This document shows positions 37,236-49,800 of a stretch of DNA of 64,000 nt, in pieces. The first letter of the stretch is position 1. The number at the start of each line of letters is the position of its first letter. This DNA is from Ancistrus triradiatus (lineage: Eukaryota; Chordata; Actinopteri; Siluriformes; Loricariidae): positions 62,001-126,000 of the forward strand of contig JAJAGP010000363.1 of assembly GCA_025084515.1 (NCBI GenBank), in the 5' to 3' direction. Made by a program: the position numbers and the translations under genes. Under the pieces are notes generated by a model that was not told where the DNA came from, ran no database searches, and saw only the letters and a list, made by a program, of their open reading frames with translations.

Positions 37236-38098
37236 TCCTTGTTTTCTTTTAAACTAAAAAGTTCTATTTTGGTCTCATCCGTCCACAAAACATTCTTCCA
37301 ATAGCCTTCTGGCTCGTCCACGTGATCTTTAGCAAACTGCAGACGAGCAGCAATGTTCTTTTTGGAGAGCAGTGGCTTTCTCCTTGCAGCCCTGCCATGC
37401 ACACCATTGTTGTTCAGTGTTCTTCTGATGGTGGACTCATGAACATTAACATTAGCCCAATGTGAGAGAAGCCTTCAGTTGCTTAGAAGTTACCCTGGGG
37501 TCCTTTGTGACCTCGCCAACTATTACACGCCTTACTCTGGAGTGATCTTTGTGGGCCGACCACTCCTGGGGAGGGTAAACAATGGTCTTGAATTTCCTCC
37601 ATTTTGTACACAATCTGTCTGACTGTGGATTGGTGGAGTCCCAAACTCTTTAGAGAAGGTTTTGTAACCTTTTCCAGCTTCAGCAAACTATTTTTCTGAG
37701 CTCCTCAGAAATCTCCTTTGTTTTTGCCATGATACACTTCCACAAACGTGTTGTGAAGAGCAGACTTTGATAGATCCCTGTTCTTTAAAATAAAACAGGG
37801 TGCCCCACTCACACCTGATTGGGCATCCCATTGATTTAAAACACCTGGCTGATTTCACCTTCAAATTCACTGCTAACCTAGAGGGTCACATACTTTTGCC
37901 ACTCACTAATATGTAATATTGGATCGTTTGCCTCAATAAATAAATGACCAAGTATAATATTTTGTTCTCGTTTGTTTAAACTGGGTTTTCTTTATCTACT
38001 TTCAGGACTTGTGTGAAAATCTGATGCTGTTTTTAGGTCATATTTATGCAGAAATATAGAAAATTCTCAAGGGTTCACAAAACTTTCAAGCAGTACTG
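37236..38098 (-). mobile_element. Tc1-like transposon, 3' truncated
   Basis: The right inverted repeat ends CAAGCAGTACTG followed by TA, the expected target site. It covers the 5' end and the N-terminal half of the transposase. Homology stops near 37236. Confidence 0.88.
37240..37730 (-). pseudogene. Tc1 transposase fragment, frameshifted
   Basis: The start codon is at 37728-37730. The HTH pieces and VLWTDETKIELFSLKE are visible but in different frames (breaks near 37410, 37460 and 37690). The C-terminal catalytic part is missing. Confidence 0.8.
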
Positions 38099-38839
38099 TA
38101 TATATAAAGGGTATTTTCACAAGAAAACTGCGTGCAAGCGATATGTAAATGAGCTACCACTGAAAATGCAATGCTTCGTTGATTCTTTATTATTAGCATT
38201 ATGTTAGTCATCAAGGTCAAAAGACAAAAACAAATCCAGTGACCCATGTTAAAGGACCTGCATCCGTTCAACAACGTTCTTTTTCAATAGCTAACCAGAG
38301 ACCTTTACCTTTGTACTCTGAGTAATGAATGGCATTGCATGATGTCGACACACAAAGGGCTCGTTCCAAAGAATCCCACAGAGGCTGATATTTGGACTTG
38401 AGTGTGATTTAAATTCAGAGACTACCTCAATAGCCCTGTAGTCAAAACGAGACTGATGTGTCAGTAGTTTGAAGTGAGTTCTGAGTCATTCTTTGTTTTC
38501 TAAATGGAGCAACTGGAATGCGTAGGCGTCAGAATACAACTGAAGGGCTTTTCTTGTAAGGCTTTGACATCACAGAGACGGTCGGGGAAATCCTAGCAAC
38601 GTGGTCAGCCCGGCAAACACAGCAAAACATAGCGACTGTGAAACCATTAGCAATTAGCAGAGCAGTCACACTAGTGCATGGATTAAAAGGAGCATGTCTT
38701 GGCAAAAGCAGGATGGGATTTGGGTGTGTTGGAACTAATTAGTTCCTGAGGTGACGGTGTGTCTAAACATCAACGTGAAAGATGATTAGTTTGTTTTGTC
38801 GCATCAGTATCAAGAGCTATACGCGACAGGAGAGCAAAA

Positions 38840-39092
38840 GCCTACAATCTGAAGAAGCTTGATCAGGAATGGTCTTTTTGAAAATGTAGCAACCAAGAAA
38901 CCACTTTTTCGGAAAAGGAACAGGGTGAAAGGCTATGATATGCCAAAGCTCACAAAGACTGGCATGAAAATTAGTGGAAATAGGATTATGGAGTGTTTTT
39001 GGGTCCAATTGTCGACAGTATGACATGGTCATTATAGCACTGCTAAAACAACAAATCTAATGGTGGCCTAAGACTTTTGCACAGCACTGTGT
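38840..39092. mobile_element. MITE of the 'cttaggccacc' family, one end eroded
   Basis: The interior GCTTGATCAGGAATGGTCTT and GAACAGGGTGAAAGGCTATG matches the nbr1 intron copies. The right terminus is TGGTGGCCTAAGACTTTTGC followed by ACAGCACTGTG. Confidence 0.75.
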
Positions 39093-39953
39093 AGCTAGGG
39101 CCCTGCATGGGTACCAGGTGTCTGAACCCAACATTGTCTGTGATGCTATATTGATTATTAAGCTTATAAAAGAACAGACAGCTTCAGGTTTTGCCTTTAA
39201 CCAGCAAGAATGTAATCGATAGCAAACTCTGGGATGATGATATTTACGAACTGGGTGTGGTTTGATGTAATTACATGCCGAAAATTGTATTTATGAAAGT
39301 TTTTCAGTGATACACCTTTGCTCAATTAACTTCGTAGCAAGACAAACAAAGAAAGTTAAGAAACCAGGGAGCCTATCATAGCTTTAGCAGAATAAACTTT
39401 CCTAACACCTCGAATAAACATCCATAGCAATGAATCACTCGGAGCACTCTCTCCAACGCCCTGCGTCCGCATGCCAGCATGAAATCGTTTCTCTATTTTG
39501 TTGCTAGGATTCCACGTAGATGGGGAGCAAATTTCCAAAATGCTGCTCTACAGTTTCATTTTAAGAGCAAGATAATCGGAAAACCCATAAAAACAATACG
39601 TTTCCATGCTGGAGGAAAACAGACGCAGATCTTTTAACCAGCCATTGAAACGCTTGTCGTTGCTCACAGTTTCCAAATTCGTAACGTTTCCCATTATCCA
39701 GGCCAAATACAAACTGTTTTTTCCCCATAAGGTGACAAAAAAAAACAAAAAAACAGACGGACGAACTGAGTAATTCCAATAAAACAGAAAACTTTCTGTA
39801 AATTGTCTCCTTGAGAGAAACCAATTGAGTAACCTTTGTTTTTTCACTGTGATAACATGCAGATTCGGTTACTTCAGACTTTCCTACTTCTCTTTTTAAT
39901 ATGGATGAGTTTCTTTTCAGCATTAGTCATGAATACTGTAATAGTCTACATCC

Positions 39954-40082
39954 ACATCCATTCATTTAGCAAACGCCCCTATCCAGGGTTAAGGGATGGC
40001 AGAGGTGGGATTTGAACCCTGGACCTTCTGGACCTTCTGGTGTTGTCCAGTATCTTAACCGCTAGGCAACCACAGTCCCAGT
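39954..40082 (-). mobile_element. SINE, truncated
   Basis: Inverse of the 15382 family: GTGGGATTTGAACCCTGGAC is the B-box region and TTAACCGCTAGGCAACCACA the A-box region. GGACCTTCT is duplicated in tandem. Confidence 0.7.
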
Positions 40083-40089
40083 GTTGTTT

Positions 40090-42910
40090 TCTTTCCAACC
40101 CCAAACATGTAGGTGTGTGTGTTTGTGTGGGTAGGCCTGCCTGATTACCAGGTAATTCCAGTTTAAGAGCATAAGTAAGAGTACGGTATGCACAGTGTGT
40201 GGGATATTTTTGGCAGCTGCATGTGTTCAGGCGTCATTTTGGCTCATTTACTAAATATACTACACTCACCTGTGTCCTGGCTGTCTCTCCCCATGCAGTG
40301 CTTAGCCTACACCTTATGTCCCATTTAAACCAGCATTCATTATTTAGCGTGACGTTAAGTGGACTGCTGCAGCCTTTGCAATGTGACACTGCCTGTGCAG
40401 AACATACAGTACTGATACTGATAGCTACTTAATCCCCAGAGGACCAATTCAGTGTCAGTGATATGGTTACGGGGCTCTGTGACAGACTGACACCCCATCC
40501 AGGACCAGGAGATACTCGGATAGGATCCAGGCTCTAACAGTTACCAGGATAAGTAGGGTCATAACAGGAACCTCACATTTACTTAGTAGTATCACATAGT
40601 GTTGTCAAAAATATCGGTAACATGTTCTGCCATATTGGTCCAGGCAAGAACTGTAAACAAACACAAGTAAATGGGGGAGCTGTACTTTGAATCTCCATAG
40701 GAGCGTGTATCAGCGTTAAGCAGGCTATAGCTCAGAGCTGTGATAAGAAACTCTAAAAACGTGTTTGTCAACCATGCATTTGGATCATTTTTGGATCATC
40801 ATCAGAGCCGTATGAAGATACCCAAGGTCACAGAGAAAACTGGTGGGAAACTGAAGGGTCTGGAACATGTGATGAACACGAATGCATGCATCCTGATAAA
40901 ATATCATTAATCGCCCGCAGGTGCAGGAGATATGAGGAGGTTCCTCTGAGCCAGAGGAAGAATAGCCTACAAGCTCCAGATGTTGTGCTGCATGCAAAAT
41001 GGCATATTATACAAAGCAAAAATGCTTCGTTGCATTCTCCAGATCAGGGCCTGATAAAGATTTTCAGTGGCAAGAGTAGCTCCTAGTGACAAAATCCTAA
41101 GAAAAAAACTAAGGGTGTTTCCCTCTCAAAGTTAGGAGAAGATCCTCGTAAAGATAAAAGTTATTCAGACAGCGTCTTCACCCCTAAAAGAGCTCCTAAT
41201 GTGAAAGACTTTTAGGAGGATTAGGAGTTCTCTTAAGCAGAGGAGAAAACTAAAGAATTGGAAAGACGACGAGGCAGAAGAAATGTTCTCCAAACACTGA
41301 ATAACACAGAGACAATCAACGATCGTCAATCTCGGACCATTTCCCAAATTTGCGCAAATGAACAGAAACTGTACGAACGTGTTTACGTAAATCTGTAAAA
41401 CGTGCTTAGAATTTCATACAAGTGTGCATTATAGTTTCATCACAATCAGTCTTAATCCTGATTCTTAATTTTACAAATATAAATAAAGTACTGGAAGGAT
41501 AGTTCGTGACCGACTTAATAACCGTGGTTTTTCCTAAACTAATTCTGTGCAGCTGATGTATTTTATTCATGTATGCTCTCCATGAGTTATTGGCACAAGA
41601 AACGTTTTTTTTTTTTTACGTAAGAGAGTAGGAAAACCCTTCAGGCTCCAAGCCAAAAGGAGTTCCTCATGTGCATTGGCTGTATTCATAACACTGTAAC
41701 TATGAAACTCTGATTCATAGACAAACCACAGCAGTGTTAAAATACTAAAGCTTAATGCAATCCATTCGCTCACTCTAAAGCAGCTTGTTTTCTGCTGCCT
41801 TGGTTTCAAAACCAATAAACAGTGGAAGACTTTAGGGACCCAATCGCCATGTGCAGCCAAGATGTTATATGTAAAAATGAAACTAAATTTCATTTCAACG
41901 AAACGAAAATACCCAAATAATAAGTTTATAAGAACATTTTAAATACACAGCAGCTCAAAAATTAAGAGAGAGAAAATTTTCTATAAACATATATAGACTA
42001 AGGGTGGTTTACTCCGTCCGGCCACTCGTGTTGGACATGTGTGTTAGGTTAATTGGTGCCTCTAAAGTGTGTGAGCGCTACGTTGGATGGGCACCGTGTC
42101 CATGGTTGTACCTGCCTTGTGCCCTATGCCGCCGGCTAGGCACCGGCTCTCCCTGGACCTTGTCCAGGAAGGAGCACATAAGAAAGTGAACGAATGAACA
42201 TATAGACTATCATAAATACACAATATTAGGAAGAGTGTAATAAAATACAGAACATAAAATGAAGTATTTGGAAGGATGTGCGTACGTTATGTTAAAATAC
42301 TACGTATTTTATATTAGGGAATTGAGCATCCTAGCGGAGTCCTGGAACCAATCCCCACAGTTGCCTCGATAACAAACACTGCAACATTTATTGTACTGCA
42401 ATACTGATGTCCTGGGATTCATTGCTTCATGTACCGTCAGATTGCACCACCTGCTGGACATTCATAACCTCGTCCTTGCACCTGTTGCTAAAACAATATG
42501 AAATGAACCATGGAGTAGGGTCACTGACAAAGTCCTAATAAAAAGGCTTAATGTGGAAACACGGGGCATTAATGTCCAGAAAGAGTCTTCCGCCTACAGA
42601 AAATCATCATAACACTATAAAAGAGTCACTTATTTGTCCTAAAGCCGGATATGTTAAGCTTTGCCAGCTTATTTAGCAGTTTTGTCTTACATTCAAGTAA
42701 GGAGAAAACAGCAACAGTTTTGAACATTAATCCAATTTTTTTAAATCCACGGTTGTAAAAGGGATCAGTTTCCTGATATAACACTCGTAGTTCCATCTTT
42801 TGCTTTAATCACAGCATCAGTCTGTTTGGATTTGTCTCTACCAACTTTGCCCTAGAGAACAATAATATGTAGCCAGAATTCATTAAGTTATTTCATTCAG
42901 TTAATTCTAA
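40090..42910. other. Intergenic, repeats only
   Basis: 41080-41350 carries repeated TCCTAA/TTAGGA blocks suggestive of an old DNA transposon. 42010-42190 resembles the SINE/LINE body of 14465-14785 in the other direction. No gene supported. Confidence 0.4.
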
Positions 42911-42914
42911 CATG

Positions 42915-43165
42915 AAAGGCTTCAGTTCCTGGTTCAACAGTCTCAGTTCCAGCACTAAATATGATCCATTCCAAAACTGTCCATTCCCAGACTAACAAAC
43001 ATGTTCCATCACCAAAAGGTTTTAGCTCAGTAACAAAACAAAACCATGCTCCAGTTCGGGAGGTTTCAGCTCCAGCATCAAATATGTTCCTGTACCAGGA
43101 ATGTTTTCAGCTCCAGGACCAAATTTACAAAGTTCAGTAACAAACAAATACATTCCCTTACTTAT
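42915..43165. repeat. Decayed tandem repeat
   Basis: Repeated CAGCTCCAG(C/G)A, ATGTTCC and AGTAACAAA blocks at irregular intervals (41 bp between the two clearest). An old minisatellite. Confidence 0.45.
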
Positions 43166-43169
43166 GGTT

Positions 43170-45740
43170 TAATTCCAGAACTAAACCATTTCTAAACCCA
43201 AATTAAGCATGAACCAAATGACCAAGCTACAGTATGAAGCAAGAACAAGTTAACACTAGAGATCTTTTAAACTGCACTCATTTTGTTTATGCTAACGTAA
43301 CTATCGTCTCTGCTTATTTTGTCTTAATATGTACTTTTGGTGGATTATAAAAGGCCAAAACACAGCTACTATCCATAGTTACCTTGTCTGGAGCGTGGCT
43401 GACTTTCTTTTAAATATCACTCCATGCGAAAATCCAGAACAAACCGCTCTGACTGAAAGTTTTTGAAAATGTGAGCTTTTGAAAGGCTGCTGCGGCATTA
43501 TGGGAAATGTAGTGCCTGTAGTGGATTTGCCTGGCGTGTCCTGTGGTTCTGCTCAGTAATTCAGGATAAAATTGACTTTCTGCCGCCGTGATTTTAGTGG
43601 GGTTTGATGACGCCCCTGAGTTTCTCGTTCTTACTAGCAGAACTGTTCGTGTTGTTTTGAACGATAACGCATGCTAATGTAGTTGTTGATTAGCGGCAAA
43701 ATACTGTGGAGGAATTCTGACTCATTTGTCTATGCAGAACTGCTTTGTTTGTAGGTTTTACATCTTGCCCAGGCATCTCAGTGGTGTTTAGATCCGGACC
43801 ACCATCGTGCTACACCACACCACTACCAAGTGGACATTTAACGAGCATTAAATTAGCATAATCAGCATTACGAGCATTGAAGAATACCCAGAACAGCCAT
43901 CTGTTCAGACATATGGGCTACATCAGTGGTCTGACAAGGTTATTAGCCTTATTCCTAAAGGTGTTAATCTACTTAACCCATACATTACCTTAGCAGATAC
44001 ATTAGCTGTTGTAGTACAGTACTTTTAATGACACAGTGCAACCTCTGGTGCAAAAGGTTTCATTAAATACGAGGTCAGCGTGAGCAAACAAAGCTGGATC
44101 CATATCCATATTGTGTAAATAGTAGAGCTGTCGTGTGTTTACGACAATTCATGGGTGGACCAAAGTATAAATTTCTTTTTATTTGACCCAACCACTGTTG
44201 CCATTTATTTAGTTTAAGTTTTTCTCTCTGTAAACCATTTGCACGACTTTACCATTCCTACAACAGAAAACAAACAGCTTGTATTTGTATTTTAAATTAT
44301 CATAGTTTTATATGTGCAGAAGAAAGTACAACTCAGCAACAAATAACTGTATTCATGAAACAGCCCTGAAAAAAATCAACTAAATCACTTTCAGCCTTAT
44401 CTGACAATGCGTTATGTGACAGAAAGAAAAAATCAGACACAAATCACATTTGCTTGAGCGAAAAAGGAACAAAAGGTCTGAAGGATTTAACTACGAGCAT
44501 TTCTACGTTTAACATCCAGTGTAAATAATTGATGACTGCCACTTTTACCTTTTCTGAGCATATTAATCATATCATTGTTTTTTTTTCCTCCAGGCATGTT
44601 CCCCTCTAAAATGCAGAATGATGGCATCATACAGGTGGGCTTTTGCTAACGGAGTGTATGCGCGGCGAGTTCACGGCGTGGCTACAGATACACAACTCAT
44701 CGCTCCTTCAGATACAGACACAGAACTTCACCTAAAGGCCTGGAATAAGCAGGAATGTAAAACACTGAATGCGTATAAAGAACAGGCGTCACATTATCAT
44801 AGCACTATCAGTACAGTATCGTTCCAGTAATATGGAATTTCCTATTAAGAGCATGAGTTTGATTTCTCATCAGCTGATATCGCTGATCTTCAAGTGCATT
44901 TTTTTCACAAGCAACTATCCTCCCCCAAACAGGTCCTGGCATCAGCAGGATGGAGCTTCATTCCACTTCAGAATCTATTGCACAATACGACTTCACATTC
45001 TCGCTCTCATAACAGAACCTACACATTCTAAACGAAATGAGATCACATTCTGGATAAAAGTCCGTTCTTACTCCACGAGTTTTACATCAATTGTTGGCCT
45101 TTTCCGTTTAGCACATGCATACACTGCCTGTCAGAAGTGTGCAGAAACCAGAGCATTAGAGCAAGAGTGGAAGATGGACACCTAAAAGTGCTCAAACGTT
45201 TGGCTTCACTCAGGGAAAAGGAAAAGGCTGAATGTAATGAGTGTGAAAGTTGGTCTGTTATTGAGCCTCCAACATGGCAAAACACCTAAGCATGATACTG
45301 AGTGTACCGGCTATCTCAAATGCTCCACTAGAGAGGGGGAGAGTCTAAAACACTTAACGTGAACAAAGCTAAAACAGTGACCTAAAACCCAAACATCTCT
45401 CAGTTATTACTGATCAAAAGTAATCTCTACTTCTGAAATGATGAACCTGTGATCCAAAGCAAAGGAATCATATTTATATTAAGCTTTTTTCTTCATATTG
45501 AAACCTATTATAAATAAAAATCCTTGTGGATCACATGTTTTGCCCTTTCAGCAGTGGAGATTACATATGAGTAGTAATATAGAGACCATTGGCTTTCCTA
45601 GATCACAAATCCAATGTGATTACTAACTGTGCAACAAGAGCAGGCTTTAATGCAAGAGTCTGAGCTTTCTGAACTAATGCTCATGACAGAAGGGTACAGA
45701 CTTTCCACTGAAATGACCAGTACTTGTGCCCAACACTGGT
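43170..45740. other. Intergenic, no gene supported
   Basis: A 41-nt splice-flanked open stretch at 44595-44635 was examined and not accepted. Nothing else recognised. Confidence 0.45.
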
Positions 45741-45749
45741 ATGAAACAC

Positions 45750-46140
45750 TGGGGGCATTCAGAACCAAGAACCAGTGCAGACTGGGGTGTTCAGAAGTAA
45801 ATTCCGGTACCATTGGGCGCATGCAGATCCAAGTACCGATGCAGGTGGTGTTTGGGACATTTAGATCCACGTACCAGTGCTGCTGGGGGGATTGGGACCC
45901 AAAAAACAGTGCCACTGGGGGCATGCCAATCCACGTACTGGTACTGTTTGGCGCATTTAGATCCAAGTACTAGTGCTGATGGGGGCATTTGGATCTAAGA
46001 ACAGCTATGATTAGGTGCATTTGGATCCAAGCACCAGTGCTGCTGGGGGAATTCTGACCCAAGAACCAGTGGCACTGGGGGTATACCAATCCATGTACTG
46101 GTACTGTTTGGGGCATTTAGATCCAAGTACCTGTGTACTA
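45750..46140. repeat. Minisatellite, 32-bp period with 160-bp higher-order repeat
   Basis: ACCAGTG-like markers fall at 45873, 45905, 45937, 45969, 46000, 46033, 46065, 46097 and 46129. CCAGTGCTGCTGGGG recurs exactly 160 bp apart (45874 and 46034), which is five units. Each unit splits into two 16-bp halves. Confidence 0.85.
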
Positions 46141-46471
46141 GTGAAGGTGTAGTGTACAGAAGGGTTTAATAAGGACATTATATTAAATAAAATACATAAA
46201 TAAATAAATTACAACTAGGAATTAACAACTATAAAACCTAAATAGGGCAAAAACAGTGTAATGGTATCGAAACTTGGCTACACACTCAAACTGAATCAGT
46301 AACTACATGCCAAGTTAAACAGCATGTCAAATAAGCACTGCATCAGTTCTGCTCATATAACATACAGTATTTGGGACGCAGCCGCGGCAAGAAAACTACT
46401 ACATGTTTGGAGGATTTAGAGGATCTCAAACCAGATGCAGGCTCCTCTGTCATTATGCATTTCTGTGGTTA

Positions 46472-46477
46472 TTTATT
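46472..46477 (-). terminator. Candidate poly(A) signal of nbr1
   Basis: AATAAA on the minus strand about 225 nt after the stop codon. The 3' UTR so defined contains a (GT)n(GA)n microsatellite starting about 30 nt after the stop. Confidence 0.5.
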
Positions 46478-46638
46478 TGCTACGCATTCATCTGAAAATG
46501 TAACGTTGGATTGAAATATCCCTTTTTTGAACCATTTGGACTGGACCGATGCAAACTGTGCAAGGCATCCAAATACTTTTGACAGGCAGTGTATCGCAGG
46601 TGAACAGAAATATAGGAATGCTGAAAACCAATTCCATG

Positions 46639-46669
<31 letters not shown>
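46639..46669. repeat. (TC)n(AC)n compound microsatellite in the nbr1 3' UTR
   Basis: Pure TC then AC dinucleotide run, likely length-polymorphic. Confidence 0.9.
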
Positions 46670-46700
46670 GCAGGGGAGAGGCGGTACTCCGGGTGGTGCA

Positions 46701-46874
46701 TCAGTAGCGGGTGCTGTACCAGTCGTTATCTTGCAGGTGCACCAGTTCATTAACCACGTCCAGCAGGTTGGGGCCGTGCTTCTGGAGCAGCCGCTGATTC
46801 AGGGCCCGATCCCCGAAGCCCATCTCCACCAGCACGGCCATCATGGCATCCTGAGTGGCAGCTTCCTCAGGAAG
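46701..46874 (-). CDS. nbr1: nbr1 coding exon 22 (UBA domain and stop)
   Basis: Encodes the ubiquitin-binding UBA domain, DAMMAVLVEMGFGDRALNQR to the C-terminus NDWYSTRY. The acceptor is taken at TTCTGGAG|CTTCC after a long pyrimidine tract. GAG|GAAGC nine bases on is an in-frame alternative that would shorten the protein by three residues. Confidence 0.93.
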   Translation of the reverse strand, partial: LPEEAATQDAMMAVLVEMGFGDRALNQRLLQKHGPNLLDVVNELVHLQDNDWYSTRY

Positions 46875-49800
46875 CTCCAGAAAGAGAAGAAAGTCTAACT
46901 TAAGATGACGTGCCAAATAAATGACGTCATTCTAAACAAAACAGCCAAATCATTCTTAAAGCACTGTATCAGAGATCTAAGAAGTTACAGATACACTACA
47001 GTCAGGGCTCTTTATACCAGGGGATTGGTTTCAGGGCTACTGCAGATGCACAAGATTATGTAAAACAGTGATAACTGCTTATAAATTACTCACAATCTCC
47101 TGTATACTTTAAAATATCTCTGGAATACTTATAATATCTAATACAAGGTACAACGCCAAATCAGAAAAAAGCTGGAACAGATATTTTTCATTTGCATTTT
47201 CCATACTGGGCCAACAGTCTCTGGTTTGGGGTTGTAAATATTCTGTAAACAGTTGCTACACTTTTGGACACAGTCCATAACTATGGGTGTCCCATATGGT
47301 CAAGCAGTGAAAATGTGATTAAAAAATGGTCATGTTAACCTGACTAATGTAAGAATGTGTGTACTGTATTGTGTATTCACCTTTTGAGGGCCGGACTGTC
47401 CAGTAAATAAGGCTTTATAAGCAGATGCTGCCACAGACAGAGCTCCTTTCACAAGACCTCCAGTTATACTGTTAGCTCTAAGAACACAGGGCCAAACCAT
47501 CAGACAGAGATCATATCCAGTCAAATTATTTGTATAAGGCATGCATAAAGCAGCTTTACAAATATCTAGCTCCACAGCTGAGCAAGCATAGGGCGAGAGT
47601 CTCAAGGAAAAAGAAACCTTCTGAGGACCAAACCTCAAAAATGACTCAAATATAGAATATGTAAGAATTCAAATAAATGACCTAAATAATTATAATACAC
47701 CTACAGAATATAAGACGATAATATATCTGATCAATAAAATAACAAATATTATAAAAAGAGAAATCACTTAAACTTGACCTTTACATTAGGATCCCTCGCT
47801 AAACTACAACCTTCTCAATACAGTTGGGGGCAAAACATTTTCACGTTTTGTTCATTTTTAAATAGCAAGCAATCACCTGGGAAGGTCTCTAAACTTTTGA
47901 ACACACACCAAATCGTATTTTGTGTATATAATCTGTCTTTCAAATAAGTCTGCAGTCTGCCAAAAGCAGCTGCCTTTTATTACTTATGTTACCCCATCTG
48001 ATGCTTCTGAAAAGTAATGAACTAATGAAACTGGAGTCCACTGAGGGACGAGCTGTTTATGGTTCATGAAATTAAATGCTAAGACCCGCTTAGTGTCCTT
48101 AATGTTGCTGTTATATTTCGACAGGTCGCATTTTTGAAAGGTAAACCGGTTTCTCTCTCTTACTTGAGCTCCTGGACCTCAGAGTCCGCGGCCGTGCAGG
48201 AGTTTGTGGCGTCTGAAGGAATGGATGCAGAATCTAGGTCTGGGCGATATGGTAAAAATATTATTTCGCAACATTTAAAGACATTTTCACGATACAAGTG
48301 ATCGCAGACAAAATGCATCAGCAGCGACAGATTCTTAAAAAACTACTATTCCTTTGATACGCTCAGAAAAGCAGACCGTCCATCACGCTAAAATGGATCA
48401 CGATACGATAAAATATCATCATATTGCCCACCCCTAGCAGAATCTCGGCTTCGAGCTCAAGGCGAGTGCCATAGATAATCACAGCCGTGATGTTATTTGC
48501 GATAACCTAGAGTGCTGTATTGCTTTTATACAACAGTTTCCTTTTTTACAGTGAAATAAAGAAACAATAAATGAAAGAAGCCCTGAGTTTCATACTGAAG
48601 TGTGAGGGACCTGTACTCATGGGCTGTGTCTGAAATGGTCCCCCAATCACGATTCCCTACATACCATTAGATCACAGGGTACACTTCCTTCCCTGTAACC
48701 TTCCTTATATGGGTTTGCTCATTACTGTGTGACAGCAGCTTCAATAAGAAATGAATCACTGAGAAATAAACAAAGCATCTCACTTTATCAAAGGCATGCC
48801 GTTTTGGTGTGTCTGTGTGTGTGTGTACCATTATGTCCAGGCTCCTCTTTCTCTTCTTCTCCAGGTTGCTGTTGCTCCTCGCCATCCTGAGGAGTCTCTG
48901 CTGTAAGCGGCTGCTCCTCCGTGTCTGAGCTGCAGGTACGAATAAGAGATGAACTAGAACAGGTCCAAATGAAAGAGTCTATGCTTAAACTGAAATGTAC
49001 AGTAGAGTGCAAAAGTCTTAGGCCACCATTAGATTTGCTGTTTCCACAATGCTATAATGACCATATATAACACTGACGACAACTGGACCCATAGCATATC
49101 TTTAGCATATCTTAGCCTTTTCACCCTGTTCCTCTTCTGAGAACATGGTATCTAGGCTGCTACCCTTCCAAAAAGACCCTTTCTGATCAAGCTTCTTCAG
49201 ACTGCAGAACAAATGTCCTGTATTTTCTGGTTGCATTCCAATAAAGAGACTGAGAAATAATTATACAGTCATTCTACCATTGCTAAAACAATTGTATACC
49301 TAATCTAATGGTGGCCTAAGACTTTTGCACAGTATTATATAAATAAATAGAAATCAATCACAGGAGTAACACCAAACTAATCCTAAAATAATCTGATAAA
49401 CAGGAATAAACATTAGGAACGCCCTGTATGACTGACCTGGATTTGGAGGGTCTGGGTGCAGCTACGATCACCGGGGTGAGGGGGACGGAATCCAGAGTCT
49501 GCGATGCACACAGCATGTCGTTAGCATCGCTGCTAGCGTGCTCCAGGCTCTGGTCCCCCGGCTGAGAGAGGGCCGAGCTGTACATGGACTCTCCGAGAGG
49601 ACGGCTGGTGTCGAAACAGTCAGGCAGGATGATGATGTAATCCTCGGAGGAGGCGGACGACGTCCTGCTGCGACTCTCTTGGCTTCCTTCTGCCTCCCTC
49701 GCCTTCTTCCTGTCCTTCCTCCTCTTCCTCTCCTCCGAATCTTCATCTTCACCTGCGGCAGGGTCCACCAGGATCCTCTCGATGTCGGACTCGTTCCCTT

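Noticed and set aside
45629..45998. Overlapping open frames of 61-122 residues on both strands
   Set aside because: They are translations of the 32-bp tandem array and show the same periodicity in several frames.
49468..49752. 94-residue Arg-rich frame opposite or out of frame within nbr1 exon 18
   Set aside because: It is the +1 shadow of the charged low-complexity part of exon 18.
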